Assembly: GCA_938008535.1 (NCBI GenBank)
Contig: CALLKF010000128.1
Span: 1-11,759 of the forward strand
Direction of reading: 5' to 3'
Length of the DNA stretch: 11,759 bases
From: an uncultured Saprospirales bacterium
GTDB lineage: Bacteria > Bacteroidota > Bacteroidia > Chitinophagales > JADIYW01
This document shows positions 1 to 7,232 of the stretch, in pieces; the first letter of the stretch is position 1; each line of letters begins with the position of its first letter. The position numbers and the translations under genes are program-made. Below the pieces are notes generated by a model. It searched no databases. It was not told the DNA's origin and saw only the letters and a program-made list of their open reading frames with translations.

Positions 1-1
1 A

Positions 2-124
2 GAAAAAATTGATTTCGTTGCTGCACAACCACCATACTTTGGTTCGCTTTTAAAAAATGAACAGGATTTTGAACATATCTTAAAAGCAAAACGAGCAGGA
101 CAAAATACGTTTAGAAGATTTTAA
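2..124 (+). CDS. C-terminal fragment of an unidentified protein
   Basis: This is an open frame entering from the left edge and ending in TAA at 122-124. It encodes 40 residues beginning EKIDFVAAQPPYFGSL and ending AGQNTFRRF. The start lies outside the window. The frame is continuous and has ordinary amino-acid composition for this genome, so it is probably the tail of a real gene. The fragment has basic C-terminal residues and no motif that I recognise, and I assign no function. It converges on the small minus-strand gene that follows, with only ten mostly T bases between the two stop codons, so no separate terminator hairpin fits there. Confidence 0.6.
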   Translation, partial: EKIDFVAAQPPYFGSLLKNEQDFEHILKAKRAGQNTFRRF

Positions 125-134
125 TTTTTTTTTG

Positions 135-401
135 CTAATTTTTTTTATCTAAAATAACTTCGTAGAAATTACGCTTTACAGTAAATTTTCCATCAAAATG
201 TTTTTTAACATCATTGCGTAATTCTTCTGCAAATTCGTACTCATAAGAAATGTAATCATCTTCATTTTTTGCAATATATTCTATGTTATAAAGTGAATAT
301 ACTGAACTCTTTTCTGGAACTGATTTTCGGATGGAACAACTAATGAAATAACCAGTTGCAAGCACTTCACCTACATGTTTTTTTGCATGTATTTTAGCCA
401 T
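135..401 (-). CDS. Small hypothetical protein, 88 aa
   Basis: The protein is short, soluble-looking and charged, starting MAKIHAKKHVGEVLATGYF. It has alternating short hydrophobic and polar stretches (around residues 15-22, 36-44 and 74-84) and an acidic middle (KNEDDYISYEYEFAEEL). There is no signal peptide, membrane segment or cysteine motif. The ATG at 401 is the first possible start, because the same frame carries a TGA seven codons upstream; a second ATG at 414 is in another frame. It lies 61 nt behind scoB on the same strand and could be the last gene of that unit. I do not recognise the family. Its reality rests on frame length, the tight fit between neighbours and plausible composition. 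Confidence 0.55.
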   Translation of the reverse strand: MAKIHAKKHVGEVLATGYFISCSIRKSVPEKSSVYSLYNIEYIAKNEDDYISYEYEFAEELRNDVKKHFDGKFTVKRNFYEVILDKKN

Positions 402-462
402 GCGCTTTCTGCATCTTTGTCAATTTGAATGGTAATACTATAAATATACATAGTTATGAATT

Positions 463-1116
463 TTAGATTTTCATTTCAGGAATTTCGCCATCAACTATTA
501 ATTTTCCTTCTGTTGCTTTTTGTATTTCTTCTACACTAACACCAGGCGCACGCTCAATTAATTTAAAACCATTTTCAGTAACATCTAAAACAGCTAATTC
601 AGTAACAATCCTTTTAACACAGCCAACACCAGTTAGTGGTAACGAACATGTTGGCAACAGCTTTGATTCACCGGCTTTATTTACATGTTGCATCGCTACA
701 ATAATATTTTTTGCAGAAGCCACCAAGTCCATCGCGCCACCCATACCTTTCACCATTTTTCCAGGAATTTTCCAATTTGCAATATCACCAGTTTCACTTA
801 CTTCCATTGCGCCAAGTACAGTTAAATCTACATGTTCGCCGCGTATCATCGCAAAACTTGTTGCTGAATCAAAATAGGAACCGCCTTCTAAAATCGTGAC
901 AGTTTGTTTGCCAGCATTAATCAAATCTGCATCTTCTTCGCCATCAATAGGAAACGAACCCATGCCTAACATACCATTCTCTGATTGAAACGTAATGTCC
1001 ATTCCTTCAGGAATATAATTGGCAACCAATGTTGGAATTCCAATTCCAAGATTTACGTAGTAACCATCTTTTAATTCTTGCGCAATTCGTTTTGCGATTC
1101 CGTTTTTATCTAACAT
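463..1116 (-). CDS. scoB: 3-oxoacid CoA-transferase, subunit B
   Basis: This is the beta subunit of a family I CoA-transferase. Such enzymes move CoA between succinyl-CoA (or another acyl-CoA) and acetoacetate in the cytoplasm, usually for ketone-body or butanoate metabolism. The 217 residues match the usual length. The N-terminal glycine-rich stretch VNLGIGIPTLVANYIP (21-36) is typical. The family signature QSENGMLGMG (44-53) contains Glu46, which by family knowledge forms the glutamyl-CoA thioester. The gene starts 19 nt after the stop of the subunit A gene, so the two are surely co-transcribed. Succinyl-CoA:acetoacetate specificity is the commonest outcome for this subgroup, but AtoDA-type specificity cannot be excluded by eye. 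Confidence 0.93.
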   Translation of the reverse strand: MLDKNGIAKRIAQELKDGYYVNLGIGIPTLVANYIPEGMDITFQSENGMLGMGSFPIDGEEDADLINAGKQTVTILEGGSYFDSATSFAMIRGEHVDLTVLGAMEVSETGDIANWKIPGKMVKGMGGAMDLVASAKNIIVAMQHVNKAGESKLLPTCSLPLTGVGCVKRIVTELAVLDVTENGFKLIERAPGVSVEEIQKATEGKLIVDGEIPEMKI

Positions 1117-1135
1117 TTTTGTTTGTTATTGGTTA

Positions 1136-1834
1136 TTATAATTTTGCACGCACCGTTCTTTGTTCAATGCGTTTTTCAAATTTCTCACCTTGAAAAATTC
1201 TTTTTACAAAAATTCCTGGTGTATGAATTTGATCTGGATCGAGTTCGCCAGCAGGTACTAATTCTTCTACTTCAGCAATGGTAATTTTTCCAGCGCCAGC
1301 CATTGGTATATTAAAATTTCGTGTAGTTTTTCTGAAAATTAAATTACCATGTGTGTCGCCTTTCCATGCTTTGATAATAGCGAAATCTGCTTTCAGCCAA
1401 TGTTCCATTACATACATTTTTCCATGAAATTCACGTACTTCTTTTCCTTCAGCAACTTCTGTTGCGTAACCAGCTGGTGTAAAAAATGCTGGAATGCCTG
1501 CAGCACCTGCTCTGCAACGTTCAGCCAATGTTCCTTGTGGAATTAATTCAACTTCTAATTCACCGCTTAATAATTGTCTTTCAAATTCTGCGTTCTCACC
1601 TACATACGATGAGATCATTTTTTTTATCTGATGTTTTTCTAATAATAAACCTAAACCAAAGCCATCAACACCAGCATTGTTGGAAATACATGTTAAACCT
1701 TTTACGCCTTTTTTTACTAAAGCTGCGATGCTGTTTTCAGGAATACCACATAAACCAAATCCACCTAAAATAATGGTCATATTATCTTCTAAACCTTGAA
1801 TGGCTTCTTCTGCATTTTTTACTACTTTGTTCAT
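1136..1834 (-). CDS. scoA: 3-oxoacid CoA-transferase, subunit A
   Basis: This is the alpha subunit partner of the following gene, together forming the heteromeric CoA-transferase. The 232-residue protein carries the subunit A signature DNMTIILGGFGLCGIPE (17-33) and the conserved ISNNAGVDGFGLGLLL region (51-66). The later stretch RKTTRNFNIPMAGAGKITIAEVEELV is also typical. The ATG at 1834 precedes the expected N-terminus and a TAATTTTG box lies 20 nt upstream. The gene starts 37 nt behind the lycopene cyclase gene on the same strand. It may therefore be read through from the carotenoid genes as well as from its own promoter. No biochemical link to carotenoids is evident beyond supply or disposal of acetyl units. 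Confidence 0.93.
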   Translation of the reverse strand: MNKVVKNAEEAIQGLEDNMTIILGGFGLCGIPENSIAALVKKGVKGLTCISNNAGVDGFGLGLLLEKHQIKKMISSYVGENAEFERQLLSGELEVELIPQGTLAERCRAGAAGIPAFFTPAGYATEVAEGKEVREFHGKMYVMEHWLKADFAIIKAWKGDTHGNLIFRKTTRNFNIPMAGAGKITIAEVEELVPAGELDPDQIHTPGIFVKRIFQGEKFEKRIEQRTVRAKL

Positions 1835-1854
1835 GTGTATTATTTATTGATAAA

Positions 1855-1862
1855 CAAAATTA
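1855..1862 (-). promoter_or_regulatory. Possible -7 promoter box upstream of scoA
   Basis: Read on the minus strand this is TAATTTTG, an exact match to the Bacteroidota -7 consensus TAnnTTTG. It lies in the 37-nt gap between the lycopene cyclase and scoA, 20 nt before the scoA ATG. No TTTG or TTG is visible at the usual distance upstream, so the -33 half is missing. In such AT-rich DNA a chance match is quite possible. Confidence 0.3.
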
Positions 1863-1871
1863 CATTTTATT

Positions 1872-2555
1872 TTAGATATTTTTTCTTTGCTTGAGCCATT
1901 CATACACGGTCACATTCATCAATAATAAAAGTAGGCAATAGATGGTGTCTTCTATTGGAATGGTGAATATGCGGATACCTAAATTTTCTGCATTATTATA
2001 AGTTACTACTGGTAAATAGGTTAATATTCCATTCACTAAAAAAAACGGAATTAATGAAATAAAATAACCGATATAAAATCTACCAAGCCAAGTTGGTTTT
2101 AAAATAAATTGCACATATGCCATTAAAATAGCAGCAGAAATAAAATTAAATGAAGTGTAGGTTTTGTGAAAATTTAAAATGGCAACTACAGAAATAATTA
2201 ATAAAATAATTCCATTTAGTTGGTATGCGTATTTTTGTAAAATATCTTTTTTGATGTAAAAATTTGCGCATTCATAAATAAAAATACATGCAAATGGAAC
2301 AAGAATAAAAAACAGCCATTCTTCTATTGGCAACAATAAGATTTTCCATCCTAAAATATAGTTGTCATTAAATTTCCAAATACCAATTTTTGTGAAATAT
2401 GAATCCCAAATTACAAAATAAAGAAGTGTGATGAATAATGGAATTGGTAAAAATTTCCATTTTTTGTAAAACGAAACACGTTTATCGAAACTCAATAAAA
2501 CTGGGCCAACTATGGTTCCGAGCATTAAAAATAAGTATGTGTATTTTGCAGACAA
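1872..2555 (-). CDS. crtYcd: Lycopene cyclase, fused CrtYc-CrtYd membrane type
   Basis: This integral membrane protein of 227 residues belongs to the lycopene-cyclase-domain family (actinobacterial CrtYc/CrtYd, fungal CarR/CrtYB), here with both domains in one chain. Hydrophobic helices fill about residues 5-22, 36-52, 72-95, 112-128, 138-151, 161-180 and 203-219. The first domain shows FDKR (23-26) and PIEEW (76-80), and the second repeats the motif as PIED (200-203). These acidic Pro-x-Glu motifs are the family hallmark. The enzyme forms beta-ionone rings from psi ends, giving gamma- or beta-carotene. The start is TTG at 2555, nine nt after the crtB stop: an in-frame TGA lies two codons upstream and the next Met is residue 11, inside the conserved YTYL region. 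Mono- versus bicyclic activity cannot be read from the sequence. Confidence 0.9.
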   Translation of the reverse strand: MSAKYTYLFLMLGTIVGPVLLSFDKRVSFYKKWKFLPIPLFITLLYFVIWDSYFTKIGIWKFNDNYILGWKILLLPIEEWLFFILVPFACIFIYECANFYIKKDILQKYAYQLNGIILLIISVVAILNFHKTYTSFNFISAAILMAYVQFILKPTWLGRFYIGYFISLIPFFLVNGILTYLPVVTYNNAENLGIRIFTIPIEDTIYCLLLLLMNVTVYEWLKQRKNI

Positions 2556-2564
2556 TACTCAATA

Positions 2565-3416
2565 TTACAACAAATTAAATTGATTTTTCACCATTGTATT
2601 CATCAATAAATACGCTTTTCTTTTATCGCTAACACGAATTCGTTCTTGTAATATTTTTTCAATGGATGCTTTACGAATGTTTTTGAATAAATTTAAGTAA
2701 TAAACGTAAGCTAAGTAAACACCACGTCGAGCACCTTTTGGTAACAACTTAATACCAATCAATGCTTTATCAAAATCTTGTTGAATATCTTTTAAAATTT
2801 CTTGTTTGGTAGATTCATCAAAATGCGTCAAATCAATTCCTGGAAAATAAACACGACCACGTTCTTCTTTATCGCTGTTCATATCGCGTAAGAAATTTAT
2901 TTTCTGAAAAGCAGCACCTAAACTTTTAGCATAAGGCGCTAATTGGTCGAACAAATTTTTATCACGTTTACTGAAAATTTGTAAGCACATTAAACCTACC
3001 ACTTCAGCTGAACCGTAAATATATTTGTTATACATTTCTTTGCTTTCATAAGTAGTTTTATATAAATCCATTTCCATAGAATCTAAAAAATCAATGATTA
3101 ACTGATGTTCAATTTCAAATTCATTTACTACTAACTGAAAACTATGTAACGCTGGATTTAAACTTATTTTTTGTTCGATGGCTTTAAATGTTTCCATGCG
3201 AAAATCATCCAGCAATTCTTTTTTGTTGTGTTGATGAAATGTATCTACAATTTCATCAGCAAAGCGAACAAAACCATAAATTCCATAAATTGGATTTCGA
3301 AATTCTTTATCAAAAACACGAATGCCTAATGAAAATGAAGTGGAATAATTTTTGGTAATTAATTCACTGCATTGCATGCATGTTTGATTATATAATGCGA
3401 TGCTATCTTTTTCCAT
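2565..3416 (-). CDS. crtB: Phytoene synthase
   Basis: The enzyme condenses two geranylgeranyl diphosphates to phytoene, the first committed carotenoid step, at the membrane surface. The 283-residue chain has both aspartate-rich Mg-diphosphate sites of the squalene/phytoene synthase family. The first is RFADEIVD, with Asp54 and Asp58. The second is FQKINFLRDMNSDKEERGR, with Asp178 and Asp182. The stretch YIYGSAEVVGLMC (132-144) matches the conserved region before the second site, and GRVYFP (187-192) follows it. The ATG at 3416 overlaps the end of crtI by 14 nt, indicating translational coupling. Squalene synthase is less likely given the crtI/cyclase context. No GGPP synthase gene is present here, so the substrate must come from elsewhere in the genome. 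Confidence 0.95.
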   Translation of the reverse strand: MEKDSIALYNQTCMQCSELITKNYSTSFSLGIRVFDKEFRNPIYGIYGFVRFADEIVDTFHQHNKKELLDDFRMETFKAIEQKISLNPALHSFQLVVNEFEIEHQLIIDFLDSMEMDLYKTTYESKEMYNKYIYGSAEVVGLMCLQIFSKRDKNLFDQLAPYAKSLGAAFQKINFLRDMNSDKEERGRVYFPGIDLTHFDESTKQEILKDIQQDFDKALIGIKLLPKGARRGVYLAYVYYLNLFKNIRKASIEKILQERIRVSDKRKAYLLMNTMVKNQFNLL

Positions 3417-4881
3417 CTTCTAAAATTCTTTCTGTTACTAATTTTGATCCGATTACTACAATTGGCAATCCAGTTCCTGGAATAGTGCTTGCGCCAACGT
3501 AATATAAATTGTCTAATTTTTCGTCTTTATTTTTTGGTCGCATAGCTGCAACTTGATTCAAACCATGTGCCAATCCTAAGCCAGAACCTTGATACAAATT
3601 GAACATTTTTTCCCAATCATCTGGTGCATAAATTGTTTTTGAAACTGTGTTTTCTATCAAGTCAAAATCAATTCTTTTAGATAAATCTTTTAAAATATTA
3701 GCAGCCAATTCTTCGCGGTCGCTCCAATCATGTTTGTAACGACGGTCAGGAACTGGACAAAGTATAAATATATTTTCACAACCTTCTGGTGCACAATCTT
3801 CATTTGATTTAGAAGGAACGTTTACATAGTAATAAGGTTTTTCAGGATTCACAGTAAGTTTAAAAATATTGTCAGCATATTCTTTAAAATTAGTACCTAA
3901 AAAATAATTGTGATGATGAAGATTATTTATTTTTCCTTTCACACCTAAATAAATAGTAAATGGAGCAAGCGTCCAGTGCTTTTTATCTAATTTTGGTTTT
4001 GTGAATTTTTTTCGTTTTAAAATTTGTCCACGAAAAGCAGCAGCATCTGAATTGCAAACATAAATGTCTGCTTTCCATTGTTTCCCATTTTGGTCGACAA
4101 AATAATCAATATTTTTTCCACTATTTTTGATATCTACAATTTCAGTATTAAAATGAAATTTTACATCACGATTTATAAGTATTTTTTGTATTTCTTCTAC
4201 AATTTTATACATTCCACCTTTTATGTTCCAATAACCATCGTGTTGCAGTTCAGTATAATTTAACAAACTATAAACGGCTGGTGTATCAAAAGGTGTTGAA
4301 CCTAAAAAAAATGCTACTAACGAAAAAATTACTTTCACATCATTTGAATCAAAATGGTGCTCTAATTGTGTCCACATGGAGCGCACCAGCAATGGCGAAT
4401 GTTTCATAGGAACAGTCGCTAGCGAAACTGCATATTGAAATAAATTGTCATAATTTCTTTTGATGATTACATGTTCTGTATCGTGAAAGATTTCTGCCGC
4501 TTTCTTTAAATATTTTTTCGCTTTTACTTCAAAATTTTCTTCAATTTTAGAAAACTCCTTAGCCAATTTATCCAATTCTTTGTAAATAAAATATGGATCT
4601 TTTTTATCAGCAAAATAAACGGTGTATACTGGATTCAGTTCGTTCATTTGCAATGGATTTGGAATATTACAGTAATCAAACAATTCTGTAAATTCATAAC
4701 TCATACTAAAAAAAGAAGGTCCAACATCAAACGTAAAACCATCTTTTTTTAATTGATTTAATCGTCCACCTGCTTGATGATGTTTTTCAACTATTTCAAC
4801 CTGATAACCATGCTTTGTTAAACGCAATGCTGTTGCTAAACTTCCTAAACCGGATCCAATTATTAAAACCTTCTTACTCAC
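3403..4881 (-). CDS. crtI: Phytoene desaturase, CrtI type
   Basis: This is an FAD-dependent desaturase of 492 residues expected to convert phytoene to lycopene. The N-terminal dinucleotide fold is VLIIGSGLGSLATALRL with Glu33 at the end of the second strand and AGGRL (38-42). The C-terminal CrtI signature is YYVGASTIPGTGLPIVVIGSK (about 460-480). The third glycine of the usual GxGxxG is Ser14 here. The start codon is GTG at 4881. An in-frame TAG lies eight codons upstream and the nucleotide motif begins at residue 5, so no other start fits. It heads the leftward arm and overlaps crtB by 14 nt. Choosing CrtI rather than CrtD for this copy rests on its pairing with crtB and the PGTGLP ending, which differs from the PGGGIPL of the divergent paralogue. 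Confidence 0.9.
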   Translation of the reverse strand: MSKKVLIIGSGLGSLATALRLTKHGYQVEIVEKHHQAGGRLNQLKKDGFTFDVGPSFFSMSYEFTELFDYCNIPNPLQMNELNPVYTVYFADKKDPYFIYKELDKLAKEFSKIEENFEVKAKKYLKKAAEIFHDTEHVIIKRNYDNLFQYAVSLATVPMKHSPLLVRSMWTQLEHHFDSNDVKVIFSLVAFFLGSTPFDTPAVYSLLNYTELQHDGYWNIKGGMYKIVEEIQKILINRDVKFHFNTEIVDIKNSGKNIDYFVDQNGKQWKADIYVCNSDAAAFRGQILKRKKFTKPKLDKKHWTLAPFTIYLGVKGKINNLHHHNYFLGTNFKEYADNIFKLTVNPEKPYYYVNVPSKSNEDCAPEGCENIFILCPVPDRRYKHDWSDREELAANILKDLSKRIDFDLIENTVSKTIYAPDDWEKMFNLYQGSGLGLAHGLNQVAAMRPKNKDEKLDNLYYVGASTIPGTGLPIVVIGSKLVTERILEDGKR

Positions 4882-4944
4882 AAAAAAATAAAATTTATGT
4901 ATCTATAAACACAAATTAAGACTTATTGTTTAAGATACTGAAAC

Positions 4945-4972
4945 TTTGTTGGTTAATTGTTGAATATTTTTG
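4945..4972 (+). promoter_or_regulatory. Candidate promoter of the rightward carotenoid arm
   Basis: TTTG at 4945-4948 is followed after 16 nt by TATTTTTG at 4965-4972, which fits the Bacteroidota -33 TTTG and -7 TAnnTTTG pattern with slightly short spacing. Transcription would begin about 70 nt before the crtD ATG. Three TTGAT copies (4970-4974, 4974-4978, 4981-4985) follow directly. No equally good pair is visible on the minus strand for crtI. Confidence 0.4.
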
Positions 4973-5004
4973 ATTGATGTTTGATAAAAGATAATTTTTT
5001 TAAA

Positions 5005-5017
5005 TGTTTATTAAACA
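5005..5017. promoter_or_regulatory. Perfect 13-bp inverted repeat in the divergent intergenic gap
   Basis: TGTTTA-T-TAAACA is a perfect palindrome with a one-base centre, lying 31 bp before crtD and downstream of its candidate promoter. Its size and symmetry suit a dimeric repressor site controlling the divergent arms. It is too AT-rich to act as a strong terminator. No regulator gene is in the window. The operator role is inference. Confidence 0.3.
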
Positions 5018-5048
5018 AAATGGCACTTAATTAGTTTATTTTGTAATT

Positions 5049-6560
5049 ATGAAGAAAAAAGTTGGAATAATTGGAAGTGGAATTGCTGGTTTATCAAGTG
5101 CAGTTCGTATGGCAGCGCGCGGTTATGAAGTACACATGTTTGAAGCAAATGGCTATCCAGGTGGAAAATTATGTGAAATTTCTATCGGAAATTATCGATT
5201 TGATGCTGGACCAAGTTTATTTACGATGCCTGAATATTTTGAAGATTTATTTGCAACTGTTGGCAAAAAATTTTCAGATTATTGTCCATATCAAAAATTA
5301 GATCCAATTACGCATTATTTTTATGAAGATGGTACGCGTTATAAAACCCATGCAAGTGCTGAAAAATCAGCTGATGAAATGGCTGTTCAACTAAATGGAA
5401 ATAAAAAAGATATTTTACATCATTTCGAAAACAGTAAAAAATTGTATGAATTAACTGCTGAAACTTTTTTGCATCAATCCATTCATCATTACGAGAATTT
5501 TTCATTTATTGATTTAATGAAAATCAGTGCCAATCTAAAAACATTGAATTTATTTACGACGATGCACGACATCAATCATAAAAAATTTAATGATGCAAAA
5601 TTGGTGCAGTATTTTGATCGCTTTGCCACTTACAATGGTTCTAATCCATACGAAGCACCAGGAACTTTAAATGTAATTCCACATTTGGAACATAATGTAG
5701 GTGCGTTTTTTCCAAAAGGTGGCATGGTTTCTATTTCTCGTTCAGTATATAATTTAGCTGTTGAGCTCGGTGTGCACTTTCATTTCAATACAAAAGTGAA
5801 TGAAATAAAAGTAGAAAAGAAAAAAGTAATTGGCTTAAGTTTTAATGAAGTAAAACGAGAAGACAACAAACATATAGACGTTGCGAAGTCTGAATTTTTA
5901 CCAGTTGATTTAGTGATTAGCAATATGGATGTTGCTTATACGTATCGTAAATTATTGCCTAACGAAAAGCATCCAGAAAAAACATTAAATCAGCCAAGAG
6001 CATTGTCAGCTATGGTTTTTTATCTTGGAATAAAAAAAGAATTTCCTGAGTTAGGTTTGCATAATATCTTTTTCAGTAAAGATTATAAACACGAATTTGA
6101 CAGGTTTTTTAAACAACAAAGTTTAGCAGAAGATTTAACTATTTATATTAATATTTCATCAAAATACGAAAAAGATGACGCGCCAAAAGGTTGTGAAAAT
6201 TGGTTTGTAATGATTAATACACCACCACATACTGGTCAAGATTGGGACACCTTAATAAAAAATGCACGAAAAAATATTATTGCTAAATTGAGCAGAATTC
6301 TAAACGAAGATATTGAATCATTAATTGAAGTAGAAGACATTTTGGAACCTCGAATTATTGAAACCAGAAATTTATCGTGGCAAGGTTCGTTGTACGGAAA
6401 TAGTTCGAACAATAAATTTGCTGCATTTTTGCGCCATTCTAATTTTAGCAGTAAAATTAAAGGTTTGTATTTTTGTGGTGGCAGCGTGCATCCAGGTGGT
6501 GGCATTCCGTTAAGTGTTTTATCAGCAAAAATTGTAGATGATCTTATTCCTAAAAAATAA
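5049..6560 (+). CDS. crtD: CrtD-like carotenoid 3,4-desaturase
   Basis: This is a second CrtI-family flavoprotein (503 residues). In characterised CrtD enzymes the reaction is 3',4'-desaturation of 1'-hydroxylated acyclic carotenoid ends, extending the conjugated chain. The N-terminus shows GIIGSGIAGLSSA with an intact GxGxxG (9-14), Glu32 and PGGKL. DAGPSLFTMPEYF is a strong CrtI/CrtD family block, and the C-terminus is YFCGGSVHPGGGIPLSVLSAK. The HPGGGIPL form and position directly before a cruF-type hydratase, with a 23-nt overlap, support CrtD over a duplicate CrtI. It starts the rightward arm 167 bp from crtI. Other fates in this superfamily (isomerase, ketolase) cannot be fully excluded. 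Confidence 0.8.
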   Translation: MKKKVGIIGSGIAGLSSAVRMAARGYEVHMFEANGYPGGKLCEISIGNYRFDAGPSLFTMPEYFEDLFATVGKKFSDYCPYQKLDPITHYFYEDGTRYKTHASAEKSADEMAVQLNGNKKDILHHFENSKKLYELTAETFLHQSIHHYENFSFIDLMKISANLKTLNLFTTMHDINHKKFNDAKLVQYFDRFATYNGSNPYEAPGTLNVIPHLEHNVGAFFPKGGMVSISRSVYNLAVELGVHFHFNTKVNEIKVEKKKVIGLSFNEVKREDNKHIDVAKSEFLPVDLVISNMDVAYTYRKLLPNEKHPEKTLNQPRALSAMVFYLGIKKEFPELGLHNIFFSKDYKHEFDRFFKQQSLAEDLTIYINISSKYEKDDAPKGCENWFVMINTPPHTGQDWDTLIKNARKNIIAKLSRILNEDIESLIEVEDILEPRIIETRNLSWQGSLYGNSSNNKFAAFLRHSNFSSKIKGLYFCGGSVHPGGGIPLSVLSAKIVDDLIPKK

Positions 6561-7188
6561 TTGGTTTCGCATTTCTGTTTTCAATATCATCGTTATTTAT
6601 ATCGTTGGCATTTGCGGAATTTGTTGTACGAATCAAGAAGAGCAAAAATTATTTTTACAGCTCACACCAATTAATTTATTAGTAACAACAGTATATGCTT
6701 TTGTATTTCACAAAAATTGGAATTTTAAGTTTGTTTGTTCACTCATTTTTATCTTTTTATTTGGATTTTTTATTGAAGTAATTGGTGTAAAAACGCAAGC
6801 AGTATTTGGAACATACAATTATGGCAAAACACTTGGTTTTAAAGTATTTGACGTACCGTTGATGATGGGTTTTAATTGGTTATTATTGATATATTGCATA
6901 GCAACATCATTGAGCAAAATACCATCTGTTTTTGTGTTTAGTTTTTGTGCTGCTTTGTTAATGACTTTATTAGATTTTTTGATAGAACCAATAGCTATAA
7001 AATTAGATTTTTGGCAATGGCAAAACGGCATTATTCCAATACAAAATTATATTGCGTGGTTTGTGTTGTCGTTATGTTTATTTTATTTATTTAGATTCAT
7101 AAATGGAAAAGTTGAGAATAAGTTTGCTACCATAATTTTAATAATCCAGTTTTTATTTTTCGGTATTTTGAATTTTGTCTTGAAATAA
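6538..7188 (+). CDS. cruF: Carotenoid 1',2'-hydratase, CruF family (DUF422)
   Basis: This polytopic membrane protein of 216 residues has hydrophobic helices at about 12-30, 44-57, 65-84, 104-122, 130-150, 168-186 and 195-214. Two DUF422/CruF blocks are visible. One starts with EVIGVKTQAVFGTYNYG (80-96) and continues through LGFKVFDVPLMMGFNW. The other is LLDFLIEPIAIKLDFWQW (144-161). CruF adds water across the 1',2' double bond of a psi end, giving a tertiary 1'-hydroxyl group. The gene overlaps crtD by 23 nt (ATG at 6538), so the two are translationally coupled, matching the usual order of hydration then 3',4'-desaturation on the same carotenoid end. No glycosyltransferase (CruG-like) follows to cap the hydroxyl. 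Confidence 0.85.
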   Translation: MILFLKNNWFRISVFNIIVIYIVGICGICCTNQEEQKLFLQLTPINLLVTTVYAFVFHKNWNFKFVCSLIFIFLFGFFIEVIGVKTQAVFGTYNYGKTLGFKVFDVPLMMGFNWLLLIYCIATSLSKIPSVFVFSFCAALLMTLLDFLIEPIAIKLDFWQWQNGIIPIQNYIAWFVLSLCLFYLFRFINGKVENKFATIILIIQFLFFGILNFVLK

Positions 7189-7232
7189 AAAAAATCTAAA
7201 CAAACTTATTTTTATCTTGTTACTCAATTAGT

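Noticed and set aside
121..148. Runs of T between the converging genes at the left end, considered as a terminator
   Set aside because: No GC-containing or stable stem precedes the T runs, and most of these bases are coding for the minus-strand gene.
373..390. Short inverted repeat ACATG ... CATGT around a T/G run
   Set aside because: It lies inside the coding frame of the small 88-aa gene. Five-base arms in AT-rich DNA are expected by chance.
711..899. Plus-strand open frame opposite scoB
   Set aside because: It is antisense to a conserved gene and is Pro/Ser/Gln-rich with no recognisable motif.
1349..1773. Plus-strand open frames opposite scoA
   Set aside because: They are antisense to a clearly identified CoA-transferase subunit and have unnatural Cys/His/Gln-rich composition.
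7189..7232. Separate promoter for the Rieske gene
   Set aside because: The 44-nt gap has a TATTTTTA stretch but no full TAnnTTTG box and no matching upstream TTTG. Read-through from the crtD promoter is simpler.
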